NCBI GenBank assembly: GCA_044226535.1
Contig: JBGAGT010000006.1
Span: 124,001-188,000 of the forward strand
Reading direction: 5' to 3'
DNA length: 64,000 nucleotides
Source of the DNA: VBCG01 sp044226535
Lineage (GTDB): Bacteria > Pseudomonadota > Gammaproteobacteria > Burkholderiales > Casimicrobiaceae
In this document: piece after piece, positions 31,870-40,570 of the stretch
Layout of the letters: every line of letters begins with the position of its first letter
Numbering within the stretch: position 1 is the stretch's first letter
Program-made: the position numbers and the translations under genes
Notes under the pieces: model-generated
The model's input: the letters and a program-made list of their open reading frames with translations, nothing else
The model's database searches: none
What the model was told of the DNA's origin: nothing

Positions 31870-33221
31870 GCGCCCAATCGAGGTCGCTCGCCGCGCGCAT
31901 CTGGTCGGCGTTCCCGGTGTCGCAGCCGGCCTTCGCGCGACTGCTGCAATTGCTCGACATCGAGGCCACCACGCGCATCCCCACCGCCTGCGTGACCTTC
32001 GGCGCGAGGTCCCGGCTGCTGGTGAACCCGTTCTTCGTCGAGCACGCCTGCCGCAACGATGCCGAGCTGGTGATGCTGGTGCTGCACGAGCTGCACCACG
32101 TGGTGATGGGCCACACGCAGCTCTTCCCGCGCGTGACGCGTGCCGACAACTTCGCCTTCGACGCGGTGATCAACGCGCACCTTTGCCACCTGTTCGAGAA
32201 TTGGCAGGGAACGTCGCTGTTCCGCCACACGTACGCTGCCGCCGCGTTCCCGGAGGCGCTGCTGCGACCGCCCGAAGGCTGGCGCACGCGCGAGGAGCGA
32301 TGGGCCCTGAAGGGGCGCGCGCTGGCGGTCCACAAGGCGCTCTACAGCGACGGGCAGGTCTCGTACTCGGACGTCCTGAAGCTGATGCCCACGCTACTCG
32401 TGGTGCCCGGGCGCGCAGGCCGCGACCCCCTCGAGGACCTGCCGCTGCTCGGCAACCACGAGGACGAGCAGCACATCCCGGCGGACCTGATGGGCGCCGT
32501 CCGCGGGATCGTCGCGCGCTGGCCGATGGTGGACCTGCGGTCGGGGCGGGACCAGGGCGGACCCTTGTCGGAAGACACGATCCAGGTGGCCGAGGCCCAG
32601 CGCGGTGCAATCGCGGCGATCCGGCGGGCGGTGCTGAAGGTCGCGCAACGTCATCCGGGTACGCTCAAGGGCGGGCTCCGCACCGCGCAAGCCGAAACGC
32701 TCGAGCCGTTCCGTACCCGGGCTGACCGCCGCGGGTATTGGCGCGAGGCCGGGGGCGAGGAGGTCCTGCTGTGGCGGGGCACTGCGGGGGCCGTGTCGCG
32801 CGACACTGTCGGCCGCGTGCACCTCTACGTGGACGTGTCAGGCAGCATGGCCGACGTGCTGCCGCTGCTCTACGGCGCCATCGTGCCCCTCCTCGAGCAC
32901 ATGCACCCGCGCGTGCACCTCTTCAGCACGGAGGTGGTGGACGTCGACCACGCGGCGCTGCGCCGCGGCGTCGCGACCTCCACCGGCGGCACCGACATCG
33001 CCGACGTCACCCAGCACATGCTGCGGCACGATGTGCGCCGCGCGGTCATCGCCACCGACGGATGGGTGGGTGCGGTGCCACAGGAGCACGTGCGCCTGCT
33101 CGCGGCAAGGCGATTGCGCGTGGCCGGGGTGATCACCCATGGCGGCGAGGCCGATTTCCTGGGGCCGCTGCACGGCCACGCGGTCCGGCTGCCCCAACTG
33201 TCGTTGAAGGAGGCCGCATGA
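31866..33221 (+). CDS. Metallopeptidase-like plus VWA domain protein (DUF2201-like)
   Basis: 451 residues. The N-terminal domain has HExxH in 'LVMLVLHELHHVVMGHTQLF' (residues about 75-90) with a further 'FAFDAVINAHLCHLF', as in the DUF2201/predicted metallopeptidase family. The C-terminal VWA domain (about 315-450) has MIDAS 'HLYVDVSGSMADVLPLL', Thr/Asp in 'TSTGGTDIADV' and 'AVIATDGWVG'. A linker rich in charged residues connects them. MoxR-VWA pairing is a known chaperone-like arrangement; the protease-like domain suggests a processing role. ATGA overlaps on both sides. Confidence 0.88.
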   Translation: MSAQSRSLAARIWSAFPVSQPAFARLLQLLDIEATTRIPTACVTFGARSRLLVNPFFVEHACRNDAELVMLVLHELHHVVMGHTQLFPRVTRADNFAFDAVINAHLCHLFENWQGTSLFRHTYAAAAFPEALLRPPEGWRTREERWALKGRALAVHKALYSDGQVSYSDVLKLMPTLLVVPGRAGRDPLEDLPLLGNHEDEQHIPADLMGAVRGIVARWPMVDLRSGRDQGGPLSEDTIQVAEAQRGAIAAIRRAVLKVAQRHPGTLKGGLRTAQAETLEPFRTRADRRGYWREAGGEEVLLWRGTAGAVSRDTVGRVHLYVDVSGSMADVLPLLYGAIVPLLEHMHPRVHLFSTEVVDVDHAALRRGVATSTGGTDIADVTQHMLRHDVRRAVIATDGWVGAVPQEHVRLLAARRLRVAGVITHGGEADFLGPLHGHAVRLPQLSLKEAA

Positions 33222-34543
33222 GTTCGTCCCCCATCGCCCACCAATGGCTGCAGCGCGGCGAGGCCGTCGAGTGCGCCGAATGGGTGCTCCCCGGCCATCC
33301 CGACAAGCTTTGCGATGCAGTGGCCGACAGCATCGTCGGTGCGGTGTCGCGCCTCTCCGCCCGCGGGCAATGCGGCATCGAAGCGGCCTGCGTCTTCGAC
33401 AAGCTGGTGGTCACCGGCCGCATCGCAATCGAGGACGCGGAAGCCGCGCGCGTCGTGGAAGCAAACCTCGACGCCTGGGTGCGCGACGCCTGGCGCGCAG
33501 CGGGGTATGGGAAAGACGCCGCCGGCCACGCGTGGGGCCCGCGGCCGGAGGACCTGCACATCACCCGGCATCTCCGGCTCGCCCCCTTCGACGAAGGCGA
33601 GGCGCCCCTGCGCCATCTCTCGGACGACCAGGCGATCTGCGTGGGCTACGCCAACGCGATCGAAGGATGCGCAGGGCTTCCACCTGCGCACTGGCTCGCG
33701 CGACGAATCGCACGCACGCTACATGACTTGCGCGCCGCGAAAGGCGCGGGGCAGGTCGGCCCCGACGGCAAGGTGCTGGTGCGCGTGGCGAGGAGCGGCC
33801 ATTCGTGGCGCCCGTTGGCCGTCTCCATCTCGCTCAACCACCATGAAGGCAGCGACTGGATGTTCCTGGACGGGTTCGCCCGGGAGGCCGTCGAGACGGC
33901 CTGCGCCGGGCTGCCCACGCCGCACGTCACCCTCAACGGCGCCGGCATGTTCGTGTGCGGCGGACCCAATGGCGACAACGGCCAGACCGGCAAGAAGCTG
34001 GTCATGGACGCGTATGGGCCGACCGTGCCCATCGGCGGCGGCGCGTGGTCGGGCAAGGACCTCTGGAAGGTGGACCGGCGCGGAGGGCTGCTCGCCCGGG
34101 CGTTGGCACGCTGGCTGGTGGGCAAGGGAGGGTTCGGGGAAGCGCAGGTCACGCTCGAGTACTACCCCGGCAGTGACGCACCGGACCGCGCCTACGCGAT
34201 TGCCGATGGGGAGAGGCTCGAACTCGCGGTGGGAGGACTCACGGGAGACGTGGTCACCCCGCTGCTGCAGCGGGCATGCGGCGTGGAAGCGCCCACCCCG
34301 CATGGATCGGGCCTGTGCACAACGCTGGGGAAAGCCAATATGTTGGCGCGAGCCCATATCGAAGGCGCCTCGCGCGCACTTGCCGACATGGCGCGGTGGG
34401 GGCACCACCAACGGCTGGAGGGGGCACTCGACGCCCTGCTCGACGCCGATCCGCCGTGGTCGCCCTTCGCCTGCGTGTTGACATCGGCCCGATATTTGCA
34501 AGAGCCAGCCGTCCCCTTGGCGGACGCCCCGCAGCAGCCATGA
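33218..34543 (+). CDS. MetK-like S-adenosylmethionine synthetase, divergent paralogue
   Basis: 441 residues, related to methionine adenosyltransferase (ATP + Met to SAM + PPi + Pi) but too divergent to be the housekeeping enzyme. Active-site signatures survive: GHPDK (residues 26-30), Glu in 'GIEAACVF', Asp in 'HLSDDQAICVGYA', Asp/Lys in 'VGPDGKVLV', 'GGPNGDNGQTGKKLVMDAYG', and 'GGGAWSGKDLWKVDR'. Usual G-D-Q-G reads D-D-Q-A and F of the GGGAFSGKD loop is W. The last 130 residues are little like MetK. The operon context with MoxR, VWA and WYL genes is not a methionine pathway; a role in making SAM or a SAM-derived signal for a conflict system is inference. Confidence 0.9.
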   Translation: MSSSPIAHQWLQRGEAVECAEWVLPGHPDKLCDAVADSIVGAVSRLSARGQCGIEAACVFDKLVVTGRIAIEDAEAARVVEANLDAWVRDAWRAAGYGKDAAGHAWGPRPEDLHITRHLRLAPFDEGEAPLRHLSDDQAICVGYANAIEGCAGLPPAHWLARRIARTLHDLRAAKGAGQVGPDGKVLVRVARSGHSWRPLAVSISLNHHEGSDWMFLDGFAREAVETACAGLPTPHVTLNGAGMFVCGGPNGDNGQTGKKLVMDAYGPTVPIGGGAWSGKDLWKVDRRGGLLARALARWLVGKGGFGEAQVTLEYYPGSDAPDRAYAIADGERLELAVGGLTGDVVTPLLQRACGVEAPTPHGSGLCTTLGKANMLARAHIEGASRALADMARWGHHQRLEGALDALLDADPPWSPFACVLTSARYLQEPAVPLADAPQQP

Positions 34544-35526
34544 ACCAGACCGAGCGCATCTACAAGATCAAGGACTTGCTGAACGAGCAGGGGCTGGTCT
34601 CACGCCAGACCTTCCTCGACACGCTCGAGGTGTCGCTCGCCACGTTCAAGCGTGACCTCGTCTACATGCGCGACCGGCTGCATGCGCCCGTCGTGTGGGA
34701 CGGCGACGCGGGCGGCTACCGCTTCGACAAGGCGCCTTCGGTCGGTCCTCGCTTCGAGCTACCTGGCCTGTGGTTCACCGAAGAGGAGGCCTACGCGCTG
34801 CTGATGATGCAGCACCTTCTCTCGTCGCTCGACCAGGGCGGCCTGATCGGGCCGCACATCGCGCCCCTGCTGGAGAAGATCAACAGCGTGCTGGGGAGCG
34901 GCGACGCGACAGCGACCGAGGTACGCAATCGTGTACGGCTCTTGTCGTTCGCCAAACGCAAGATGCCGCTGGAGTTCTTCTCGCAGGTGGGCAGCGCGAT
35001 CTTCAAGCGCAAACGATTGCGCATCGACTACTACGCGCGCAGCACCGATAAGCACACCTCGCGCGAGGTGTCACCGCAGCGCCTGGTGCACTACCGGGAG
35101 AATTGGTACCTGGACACGTGGTGCCACCTGCGCGACGACCTGCGGAGCTTCTCGATGGACGGGCTACGTGGGGTCGAGGTGCTGGATGCGCCGGCGAAGG
35201 AGGTGTCGCTCAAGGAGCTCGACGACTACCTGTCGACGAGCTACGGAATCGTGCGTGGGGGCGAGGCCAAGTGGGCGAAGCTGAGGTTTTCGAAGGAGCG
35301 GGCGAGGTGGGTGGCGTCGGAGGTTTGGCATCCGGAGCAGAGGGGGTCGTTTGATAAGGAGGGGAGGTATTTGCTGGAGCTGCCTTATCGGGATGATCGG
35401 GAGTTGGTGATGGATATTTTGCGGCATGGGGGCATGGTCGAAGTAATCGATCCCAAGTGCTTGCGAACAAGAGTGGGGAAGGTGCACGAGCAGGCCCTTA
35501 CGATCAACTCATCGTCGAGAACATAG
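34540..35526 (+). CDS. WYL-domain transcriptional regulator
   Basis: 328 residues. N-terminal winged HTH ('QTERIYKIKDLLNEQGLVSR', 'LEVSLATFKRDLVYMRDRL') and WYL domain with 'RLRIDYYARSTDKHTSREVS' and 'HYRENWYLDTWCHLRDDLRS' (the N-W-Y-L form). A C-terminal WCX extension ends about residue 320. Such regulators often control phage-defence operons and sense ligands such as nucleotides. It overlaps metK-like as ATGA and is last in the operon, so it probably autoregulates from the CGCTAAAC repeats. Confidence 0.92.
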   Translation: MNQTERIYKIKDLLNEQGLVSRQTFLDTLEVSLATFKRDLVYMRDRLHAPVVWDGDAGGYRFDKAPSVGPRFELPGLWFTEEEAYALLMMQHLLSSLDQGGLIGPHIAPLLEKINSVLGSGDATATEVRNRVRLLSFAKRKMPLEFFSQVGSAIFKRKRLRIDYYARSTDKHTSREVSPQRLVHYRENWYLDTWCHLRDDLRSFSMDGLRGVEVLDAPAKEVSLKELDDYLSTSYGIVRGGEAKWAKLRFSKERARWVASEVWHPEQRGSFDKEGRYLLELPYRDDRELVMDILRHGGMVEVIDPKCLRTRVGKVHEQALTINSSSRT

Positions 35527-35781
35527 TGCTAAACGCGCACCCCGTTGAATGTGGAACGGAAGAGACAATGAGGATGTACCCCAGTGACGTGTTTGGGTCT
35601 AGATAATTTCCGGACCCGAACAAAAGTTTGGTGGTCGACGAAAGACTGGAAGAATGCAAATATCACAATTCTCCGCGTGCCTTCCCTGTGCCCGCTGTCT
35701 CCATTCACATCAAGTCACAAGTAAAGACGTGTGCTAGAGGATCTATTGGTACCGCCGTGTCCATCTGTGGGTACAAAAAGT

Positions 35782-36417
35782 ATGGAAGAAACAGACACTG
35801 GATTCGTCTACATTCTCGCTAACAATGCAATGCCAGGTCTTGTGAAGATCGGATTCTCCGGACGGGCTCCGGAAGAGCGGGCTACGGAGCTAAGCACAAC
35901 TGGGGTACCACTCCCGTTTACCGTGGTGTACGCAGCGCAAGTGGCGCAACCTTCGATGTGCGAATCTCACGTTCACAGCAATTTGGCCTCGCTCCGAGTT
36001 GCGCCGAATCGGGAGTTCTTCCGCATTTCAGTCTCGGCGGCAATTGCCGTGGTCGAAGATGTGAGCGCACGCCTTGGGCTAAAGCGCACACCCGTGCAGC
36101 TGGAATCTCCGTATAGAGGACCGCTACTCGGATACAACCTATCGCCGATGGCGCCGCCGGCAGATCCGGAATACTTCGAAGCCGCCGTGCAGTACTACCC
36201 AGGGATTCCCACTATAGGAGCCGATGAAGCATCAGGGGTGCCGACTCGCGAGAGAACTTGGTATCCGGACCAAAATATATCTAAGACGGAGGGCGGGACA
36301 ATCCACTGCCCTAGTTGCGATGGAAGATTTCGCTACGTGGCTTGTCGTGCCAATGGCTTCCTCCCTCCGGTCACCGTTCCGTGCGAAAGGTGTGGACGGA
36401 CCATATTCATTGCTTGA
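35782..36417 (+). CDS. GIY-YIG (T5orf172/MUG113-like) protein with C-terminal zinc ribbon
   Basis: 211 residues from ATG 35782. N-terminal domain: 'GFVYILANNAMPGLVKIGFS' gives the Y-I-L...V-K-I-G form of GIY-YIG used by T5orf172/MUG113 proteins; then 'ATELSTTGVPLPFTVVYAAQ' and 'ESHVHSNLASLRVAPNREFF' (Glu and Arg of the active site). The C-terminus has two Cys pairs, CPSC and CERC, about 26 residues apart: a zinc ribbon that could bind nucleic acid. Base composition is lower in GC than upstream genes. Probable nuclease in a defence island. Confidence 0.8.
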   Translation: MEETDTGFVYILANNAMPGLVKIGFSGRAPEERATELSTTGVPLPFTVVYAAQVAQPSMCESHVHSNLASLRVAPNREFFRISVSAAIAVVEDVSARLGLKRTPVQLESPYRGPLLGYNLSPMAPPADPEYFEAAVQYYPGIPTIGADEASGVPTRERTWYPDQNISKTEGGTIHCPSCDGRFRYVACRANGFLPPVTVPCERCGRTIFIA

Positions 36418-36756
36418 TTGCGCTTGCTGGCCGTGGCGATTTGGATTTCGACATTTATGCATCCCGCCTTCGCGCCAATGCGTCTGCCGCAACAATTGTA
36501 AGTTGAGGATGTCGGGCATTGGCGAGGAGCGGGGGGTGCAACTCGCGTCTTATCGGGACCAAATCTTGCTCAGGAGGAGCGGTGACGTAATCGAGGATCT
36601 GCGCGATTTGACAACGCCCGCGGCAAGTGTGAGCGAGCACCCCCCAAAGTGCTTGCCGCTTTCAGCGGCGGGTTGCTCAGGATCCGAAACGACCAAATGC
36701 CTGACCAGGGGGCGGCATCGCTCACTTCTTGAATCAAGTGGTCTGGGAATCATGAG
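36418..36756. other. Intergenic region without supported gene
   Basis: 339 bp between the GIY-YIG and DUF3800 genes. Frames that stay open here lack ribosome sites and protein-like composition. A hairpin GCCGC-TTTC-GCGGC-type stem near 36653-36672 is the only clear structure, without a T-run. Possibly remnant sequence from insertion of the downstream block. Confidence 0.5.
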
Positions 36757-37572
36757 ATGAAAGTTTGTTACGTAGACGAGAGCGGGAACAATGATGCCGA
36801 TCCATGCCTCGTCATGGTAGGCATCCTGGCGGACGTCGCACGCCTAAACAGAACCGTGGTCGAATTCGGGGAGATTTTCGACGAGGTACAAAAACTCTTT
36901 CAGGAGAATCTTCGCGAACTGAAGGGCGCAAAGATGATCTTCGGTCGAAATCGGTGGAAGAAAATCGACGCACAGACGCGCAAAGGCCTAGCTGAAACAA
37001 TATGCAAATGGGTTTGCGCGCGCAAGCACCACCTCGTCATTGCTGCGGTTGACCGCGTAGCGTTTTCGAACTCGAAGGGTCCATGGTTGCCCAGGCAGGA
37101 CCCATGGCTTGCAGCAGCGCTTCATATTGCGCTTCAGCTGCAAAAGAATAATCAGGAACACGCGAAGAACAAGGGCCGCACCTTCGTAATCTTTGACGAA
37201 AACAAGATCGGCTCCGACAACCTATCCGAGCTCCTTTGGGCGCCCCCATCCTGGACAGACGACTACTACGCGCGCAGCGCGAAACGGCCGCCGCTAGATC
37301 AGCTCATCGACAGTTCATTCACGGTGAAGTCGCACCATGCAGGTTTGGTTCAAGTGGCGGATCTATATGCGTTCGTGTTTCGCCGATGGGCAGAATTTAG
37401 ACAATTCGGGCTGCCCGAGGAATGGGATGGCGAGCAGCCGTTCATTGATGATCTCGTGGGGATTCTTCAATCACGCATTGTGGCGCGGAGCGTTCGCCAT
37501 CCTAAAAGGACGCCGTCCGATTCCGCGAAATGGTTCACAAATATTACGCCCGCATGCTTCGTAGATTTGTGA
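36757..37572 (+). CDS. DUF3800 domain protein
   Basis: 271 residues. Begins 'MKVCYVDESGNNDADPCLVM', the characteristic Y-x-D-E-S-G of DUF3800, an RNase H-like fold with acidic residues; then 'FVIFDENKIGSDN', 'SFTVKSHHAGLVQVADLYAF' (conserved Asp before the final helix). DUF3800 proteins are frequent in defence islands and phages; biochemical role not settled. Stands 13 bp ahead of the NaeI-like gene, so likely co-transcribed with the restriction genes. Confidence 0.85.
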   Translation: MKVCYVDESGNNDADPCLVMVGILADVARLNRTVVEFGEIFDEVQKLFQENLRELKGAKMIFGRNRWKKIDAQTRKGLAETICKWVCARKHHLVIAAVDRVAFSNSKGPWLPRQDPWLAAALHIALQLQKNNQEHAKNKGRTFVIFDENKIGSDNLSELLWAPPSWTDDYYARSAKRPPLDQLIDSSFTVKSHHAGLVQVADLYAFVFRRWAEFRQFGLPEEWDGEQPFIDDLVGILQSRIVARSVRHPKRTPSDSAKWFTNITPACFVDL

Positions 37573-37585
37573 ACTTACAAAGTTA

Positions 37586-38548
37586 TTGTGCGCATCTTCC
37601 CGAAGCCAAGGGCGGAAGCGTCTGCACCTTCAATACGTTAGCTATCGTCAGCCAAGTCAATTGAAAGTCCTTCCTGCATCGTTAGTTCTCCCAGGGCACG
37701 CGGATTACGATGAATTGGTAGCCTTGCGCTGCGAAATCGTGAAACGATCTGGTGGCCTATATGAATTGCGTGAGCAATTTCCGGAGAGGATTCGGCAGGC
37801 CATCAATGAAGTAATCGACACGCCGCGAACTGGGCGACTGACAATTAAAGAGCTCGAGAAAACGGAAAAAACCTATATCGGCACTAAAATTGAGATCCTT
37901 GTCAGAGATTTTCTGGGAATTCCGAAGGGTAGGCTTGACTTGGAAATCAACGGTAAGGATGTCGATGTAAAGAACACGGTAGGGAGCACATGGATGATTC
38001 CAACTGAAGCATACGGACATCCTTGTATTCTAATCGCATCCGATGAGACCAAATCTACGTGTCATCTTGGCGTAATGATTGCAAAGCCCGCGTATCTAAC
38101 AAGCGTGCCAAATCAAGACGGAAAGTGCGGCGTTTCGGCGGCAGGGTTCAATCATATATTGTGGATTCTCAAAGACCAGCCCCTGCCTCGCAATTTGCTT
38201 GCCCAATTGGACGTTGCGACGAGTCGCTACATCACAGAGATGAAGAATGTTAGCGCGACCCAACGGATATTCCGCCTATTTTCCACCGTGCTACGAGAGC
38301 CAATCACAAGGGAAACAATTAGAGCTGTGGCTAGACAATTGGGAGATCCAATGAAGCGTTTGCGCCGCAATGGAGGCGCCAGGGATCTATTGTTGGCGAA
38401 AGGGATTGCAGTTCTGTCTGGCAGGCAGCATGGGGCTGTAATCGATCAATTAAAATTGCCACGCTGCAGGAACGACGAATTCATTGCCATCGACATACGT
38501 ACGATGGAAGAGAAGCAAACATTGCAAGCCGCGAACCTTCTTGCATAG
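37586..38548 (+). CDS. NaeI-family type II restriction endonuclease
   Basis: 320 residues if the TTG at 37586 is used; no ATG lies near the start and the true start may be further in. The catalytic domain matches NaeI: 'TGRLTIKELEKTEKTYIGTK', 'LDLEINGKDVDVKNTVGSTW' with the D-x-K nuclease core, 'MIPTEAYGHPCILIA', and 'NQDGKCGVSAAGFNHILWIL'. A second DNA-binding region follows ('FRLFSTVLREPITRETIRAV' to the end), matching NaeI's two-site architecture. NaeI itself cuts GCCGGC and needs an effector copy; identical specificity here is only a guess. Followed by vsr after 3 bp. Confidence 0.85.
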   Translation: MCASSRSQGRKRLHLQYVSYRQPSQLKVLPASLVLPGHADYDELVALRCEIVKRSGGLYELREQFPERIRQAINEVIDTPRTGRLTIKELEKTEKTYIGTKIEILVRDFLGIPKGRLDLEINGKDVDVKNTVGSTWMIPTEAYGHPCILIASDETKSTCHLGVMIAKPAYLTSVPNQDGKCGVSAAGFNHILWILKDQPLPRNLLAQLDVATSRYITEMKNVSATQRIFRLFSTVLREPITRETIRAVARQLGDPMKRLRRNGGARDLLLAKGIAVLSGRQHGAVIDQLKLPRCRNDEFIAIDIRTMEEKQTLQAANLLA

Positions 38549-38551
38549 GGA

Positions 38552-38956
38552 ATGGAACGTAGCGAAAACATGCGCCGTATTCGTAGCGCTGACACCGGGC
38601 CGGAGCGCGCGGTGCGCTCGATTGTGTCGAAGCTTGGATACCGCTATCGTCTGAATCGACGTGATCTCCCGGGATGTCCTGATTTAGCCTTTATCGCGAA
38701 GCGCAAGGCGATCTTTGTCCACGGTTGCTTCTGGCACCAGCATCGATCGTGCAACGAAGGACGTCTCCCCAAGTCGAACATATGCTATTGGGAGCCGAAA
38801 TTGAGGCGCACTCAAATGCGAGATCGGTCCGCAAAGAGCGCTCTGACGAGACTTGGGTGGAAGTATCTGACCGTTTGGGAATGTGAGTTGGGTCGCCTCG
38901 ACAGAGTCACCAAACGGCTTCAGGAGTTCCTAAACGAGCGATCGCCGCGTTCTTGA
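38552..38956 (+). CDS. vsr: Very short patch repair endonuclease Vsr
   Basis: 134 residues. Nicks beside T:G mismatches produced by deamination of 5-methylcytosine. Family motifs: 'MRRIRSADTGPERAVRSIVS', 'RRDLPGCPDLAFIAKRKAIF', 'VHGCFWHQHRSC' (zinc ligands C/H), 'RDRSAKSALTRLGWKYLTVW' and 'ECELGRLD'. Directly after the restriction gene and convergent with the cytosine methyltransferase, it protects the methylated recognition sites from mutation. Confidence 0.93.
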   Translation: MERSENMRRIRSADTGPERAVRSIVSKLGYRYRLNRRDLPGCPDLAFIAKRKAIFVHGCFWHQHRSCNEGRLPKSNICYWEPKLRRTQMRDRSAKSALTRLGWKYLTVWECELGRLDRVTKRLQEFLNERSPRS

Positions 38957-39025
38957 AAATCCGAAGTTACACATAGGGGAACGTGTGTATGCGATGGTAG
39001 CCGTGGCCTATTTTCGCGCAAAGTG

Positions 39026-39979
39026 CTACGCCCGTCGTAGTCGGCTACGAGCCCACTTTTCGATCGCTAGTTGCACCTGAGAGCCAACGGCGCGTGCTAC
39101 AGGCGGCGGAAATGCATTACCGATCTGGCGATATGCGGCGGTTTTCTTTCCAAAGAACTCCCAGTCGTCGGGGAAGCCTTGTAGCCTCGCGACCATGCGC
39201 GTTGTGAGGCGCGGGCGACCCACGAACTCGCGGGCGGGAGACGCATCGGCGATTCCCATTCCATCCACCCCCAAACTGGCCCAAGCTCGCTTGGCTCGAG
39301 TCGGTCCGAGATCGGGACCGCCATGCTTCTTACTGCCGCCCACTACTGTTGGAGCGATGTCGCCGGCCAGCTCCTTCCATCGATTGGCTTGCCGCCAACC
39401 ATTTGACGACATCAAGTCATATAAAGCCGCTCCAACAGACATCGGAGGGGATGTCGACGGAACCGGCCATGAAAAGTGAGGAGCTATTTCCTTTCGCAAG
39501 CCAACAAAAACGACACGCGGCCGCAGTTGCGGGACGCCAAATTCGGAAGCATTTAACAGCCTCCAATCTGCCTCATAGCCGAGCGCGCGGAGCTGCCGTA
39601 TTATCTTTCCACGATAGGCGTCAAAGATCGAATCAAGAAGGCCGCGCACATTTTCCAACATGACGGCGTCGGGTCGACACTCGTCAACAAGTCGAATCGC
39701 CTCGGGAAATAGGTCACGATCATCACCTCTGCCCAACTGCTTGCCTGCTCTGGAGAATGGAGGACATGGAACTCCGCCCGAAACGAGGGAGATGCCCTTA
39801 AAGTTCCTTGCTGAAATCGAACGGACGTCTGCCTCAATCACGTTCCACAATGGACGATTTATACGCAGAGTATTGCAGGCCGCTGAGTCGTTCTCGACAA
39901 GCCCAATGTGAGAGAACCCAGACTGCTCTAAGCCGAGAGCTTGGCCGCCGGCGCCAGCGCAAATTTCAAAAGACTCCAT
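39026..39979 (-). CDS. DNA (cytosine-5-)-methyltransferase of the NaeI-like system
   Basis: 317 residues with the ordered C5-methyltransferase motifs: I 'CAGAGGQALGLEQSGF', IV with catalytic Cys 'GGVPCPPFSRAGKQ', VI 'MLENVRGLL', VIII 'FGVPQLRPRVVFVGLR', IX 'RMVARLQGFPDDW', X 'QIGNAFPPPVARAVG'. The target-recognition region lies between VIII and IX (about residues 190-260). Convergent with the restriction and vsr genes, 70 bp apart; all three needed parts of a type II system are present and intact. Confidence 0.93.
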   Translation of the reverse strand: MESFEICAGAGGQALGLEQSGFSHIGLVENDSAACNTLRINRPLWNVIEADVRSISARNFKGISLVSGGVPCPPFSRAGKQLGRGDDRDLFPEAIRLVDECRPDAVMLENVRGLLDSIFDAYRGKIIRQLRALGYEADWRLLNASEFGVPQLRPRVVFVGLRKEIAPHFSWPVPSTSPPMSVGAALYDLMSSNGWRQANRWKELAGDIAPTVVGGSKKHGGPDLGPTRAKRAWASLGVDGMGIADASPAREFVGRPRLTTRMVARLQGFPDDWEFFGKKTAAYRQIGNAFPPPVARAVGSQVQLAIEKWARSRLRRA

Positions 39980-40078
39980 TGTTCTGTGTGGCGTGCGGTT
40001 GCGGTAGCAGAAAATTATATGTCATTGTCACGATGGAGAAAAGTAAGTAAGCCGTCGCCTGAACATACATGGCGACTG

Positions 40079-40306
40079 AATCCACTCCGCGGAGCGCGGC
40101 CGCGAGCTCATCGGCGCACCAGTTCATCTGGGGCTTGCCGCGCGCTGGCCCTAAGCAGTCACGCTTGTTCTCTGGTCTGGTGCCGACCTTTTGCGCGACA
40201 GCCCGATCTTCGCGGTTCGCGCCGAATTCAACGCCATCGTAGGGTACGAGGTGGAGTGCTTGCCAGACCTTCTTAGGCGCCCTGCCCCTCGAGTGTCGTC
40301 GTCGTA
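40079..40306 (-). pseudogene. Decayed AbrB-type antitoxin copy
   Basis: The minus strand encodes 'KKVWQALHLVPYDGVEFGAN' and 'ARGKPQMNWCADELAAALRG'. This aligns along its length with the intact AbrB antitoxin at 42681-42920 ('KKVRDALRLNPGDGVEFDVN', 'ARGKAQVKWRTDELMALLRG'). The first ten codons are out of frame: GGGCAGG is followed by GCGCCTAAGAAGG where the intact gene has a stretch five bases longer. No start codon is in frame, and the PIN partner expected downstream is absent; the methyltransferase gene begins there instead. Confidence 0.8.
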
Positions 40307-40570
40307 GCCTTGCTGGGTTCCTCGAAGCAATGCCAATCGTACGAGTGTTACACAGGCTGCCAATCTCGCGCGGGTGCTTTCAGTTCATGGCTAACAGGAC
40401 ACGCGTCTGCACGCTATCGGCCATTTGCCGCTCGCCCGGCACGACTCCGCGTAGCGCGAACCTCGGCAATGTTGCATCATCCCGCACTCGAAGTGGCCCG
40501 TGTCGAGTGGGCTGCGCAACGGCATGGGTACCTCAGGAGTGACTCTCGAGTTCCTGCTGAGTGATGCGGC

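Noticed and set aside
33218..34543. Housekeeping metK
   Set aside because: Sequence outside the catalytic motifs is strongly divergent and the gene sits in a MoxR-VWA-WYL operon, away from methionine-cycle genes such as ahcY.
36653..36672. Intrinsic terminator in the 36.4-36.7 kb gap
   Set aside because: The hairpin is good but no run of T follows on either strand.
36224..36760. 178-codon frame overlapping the end of the GIY-YIG gene
   Set aside because: Starts inside a well-supported gene in another frame; composition is erratic (many Cys/Arg/Ser) with no homology pattern.
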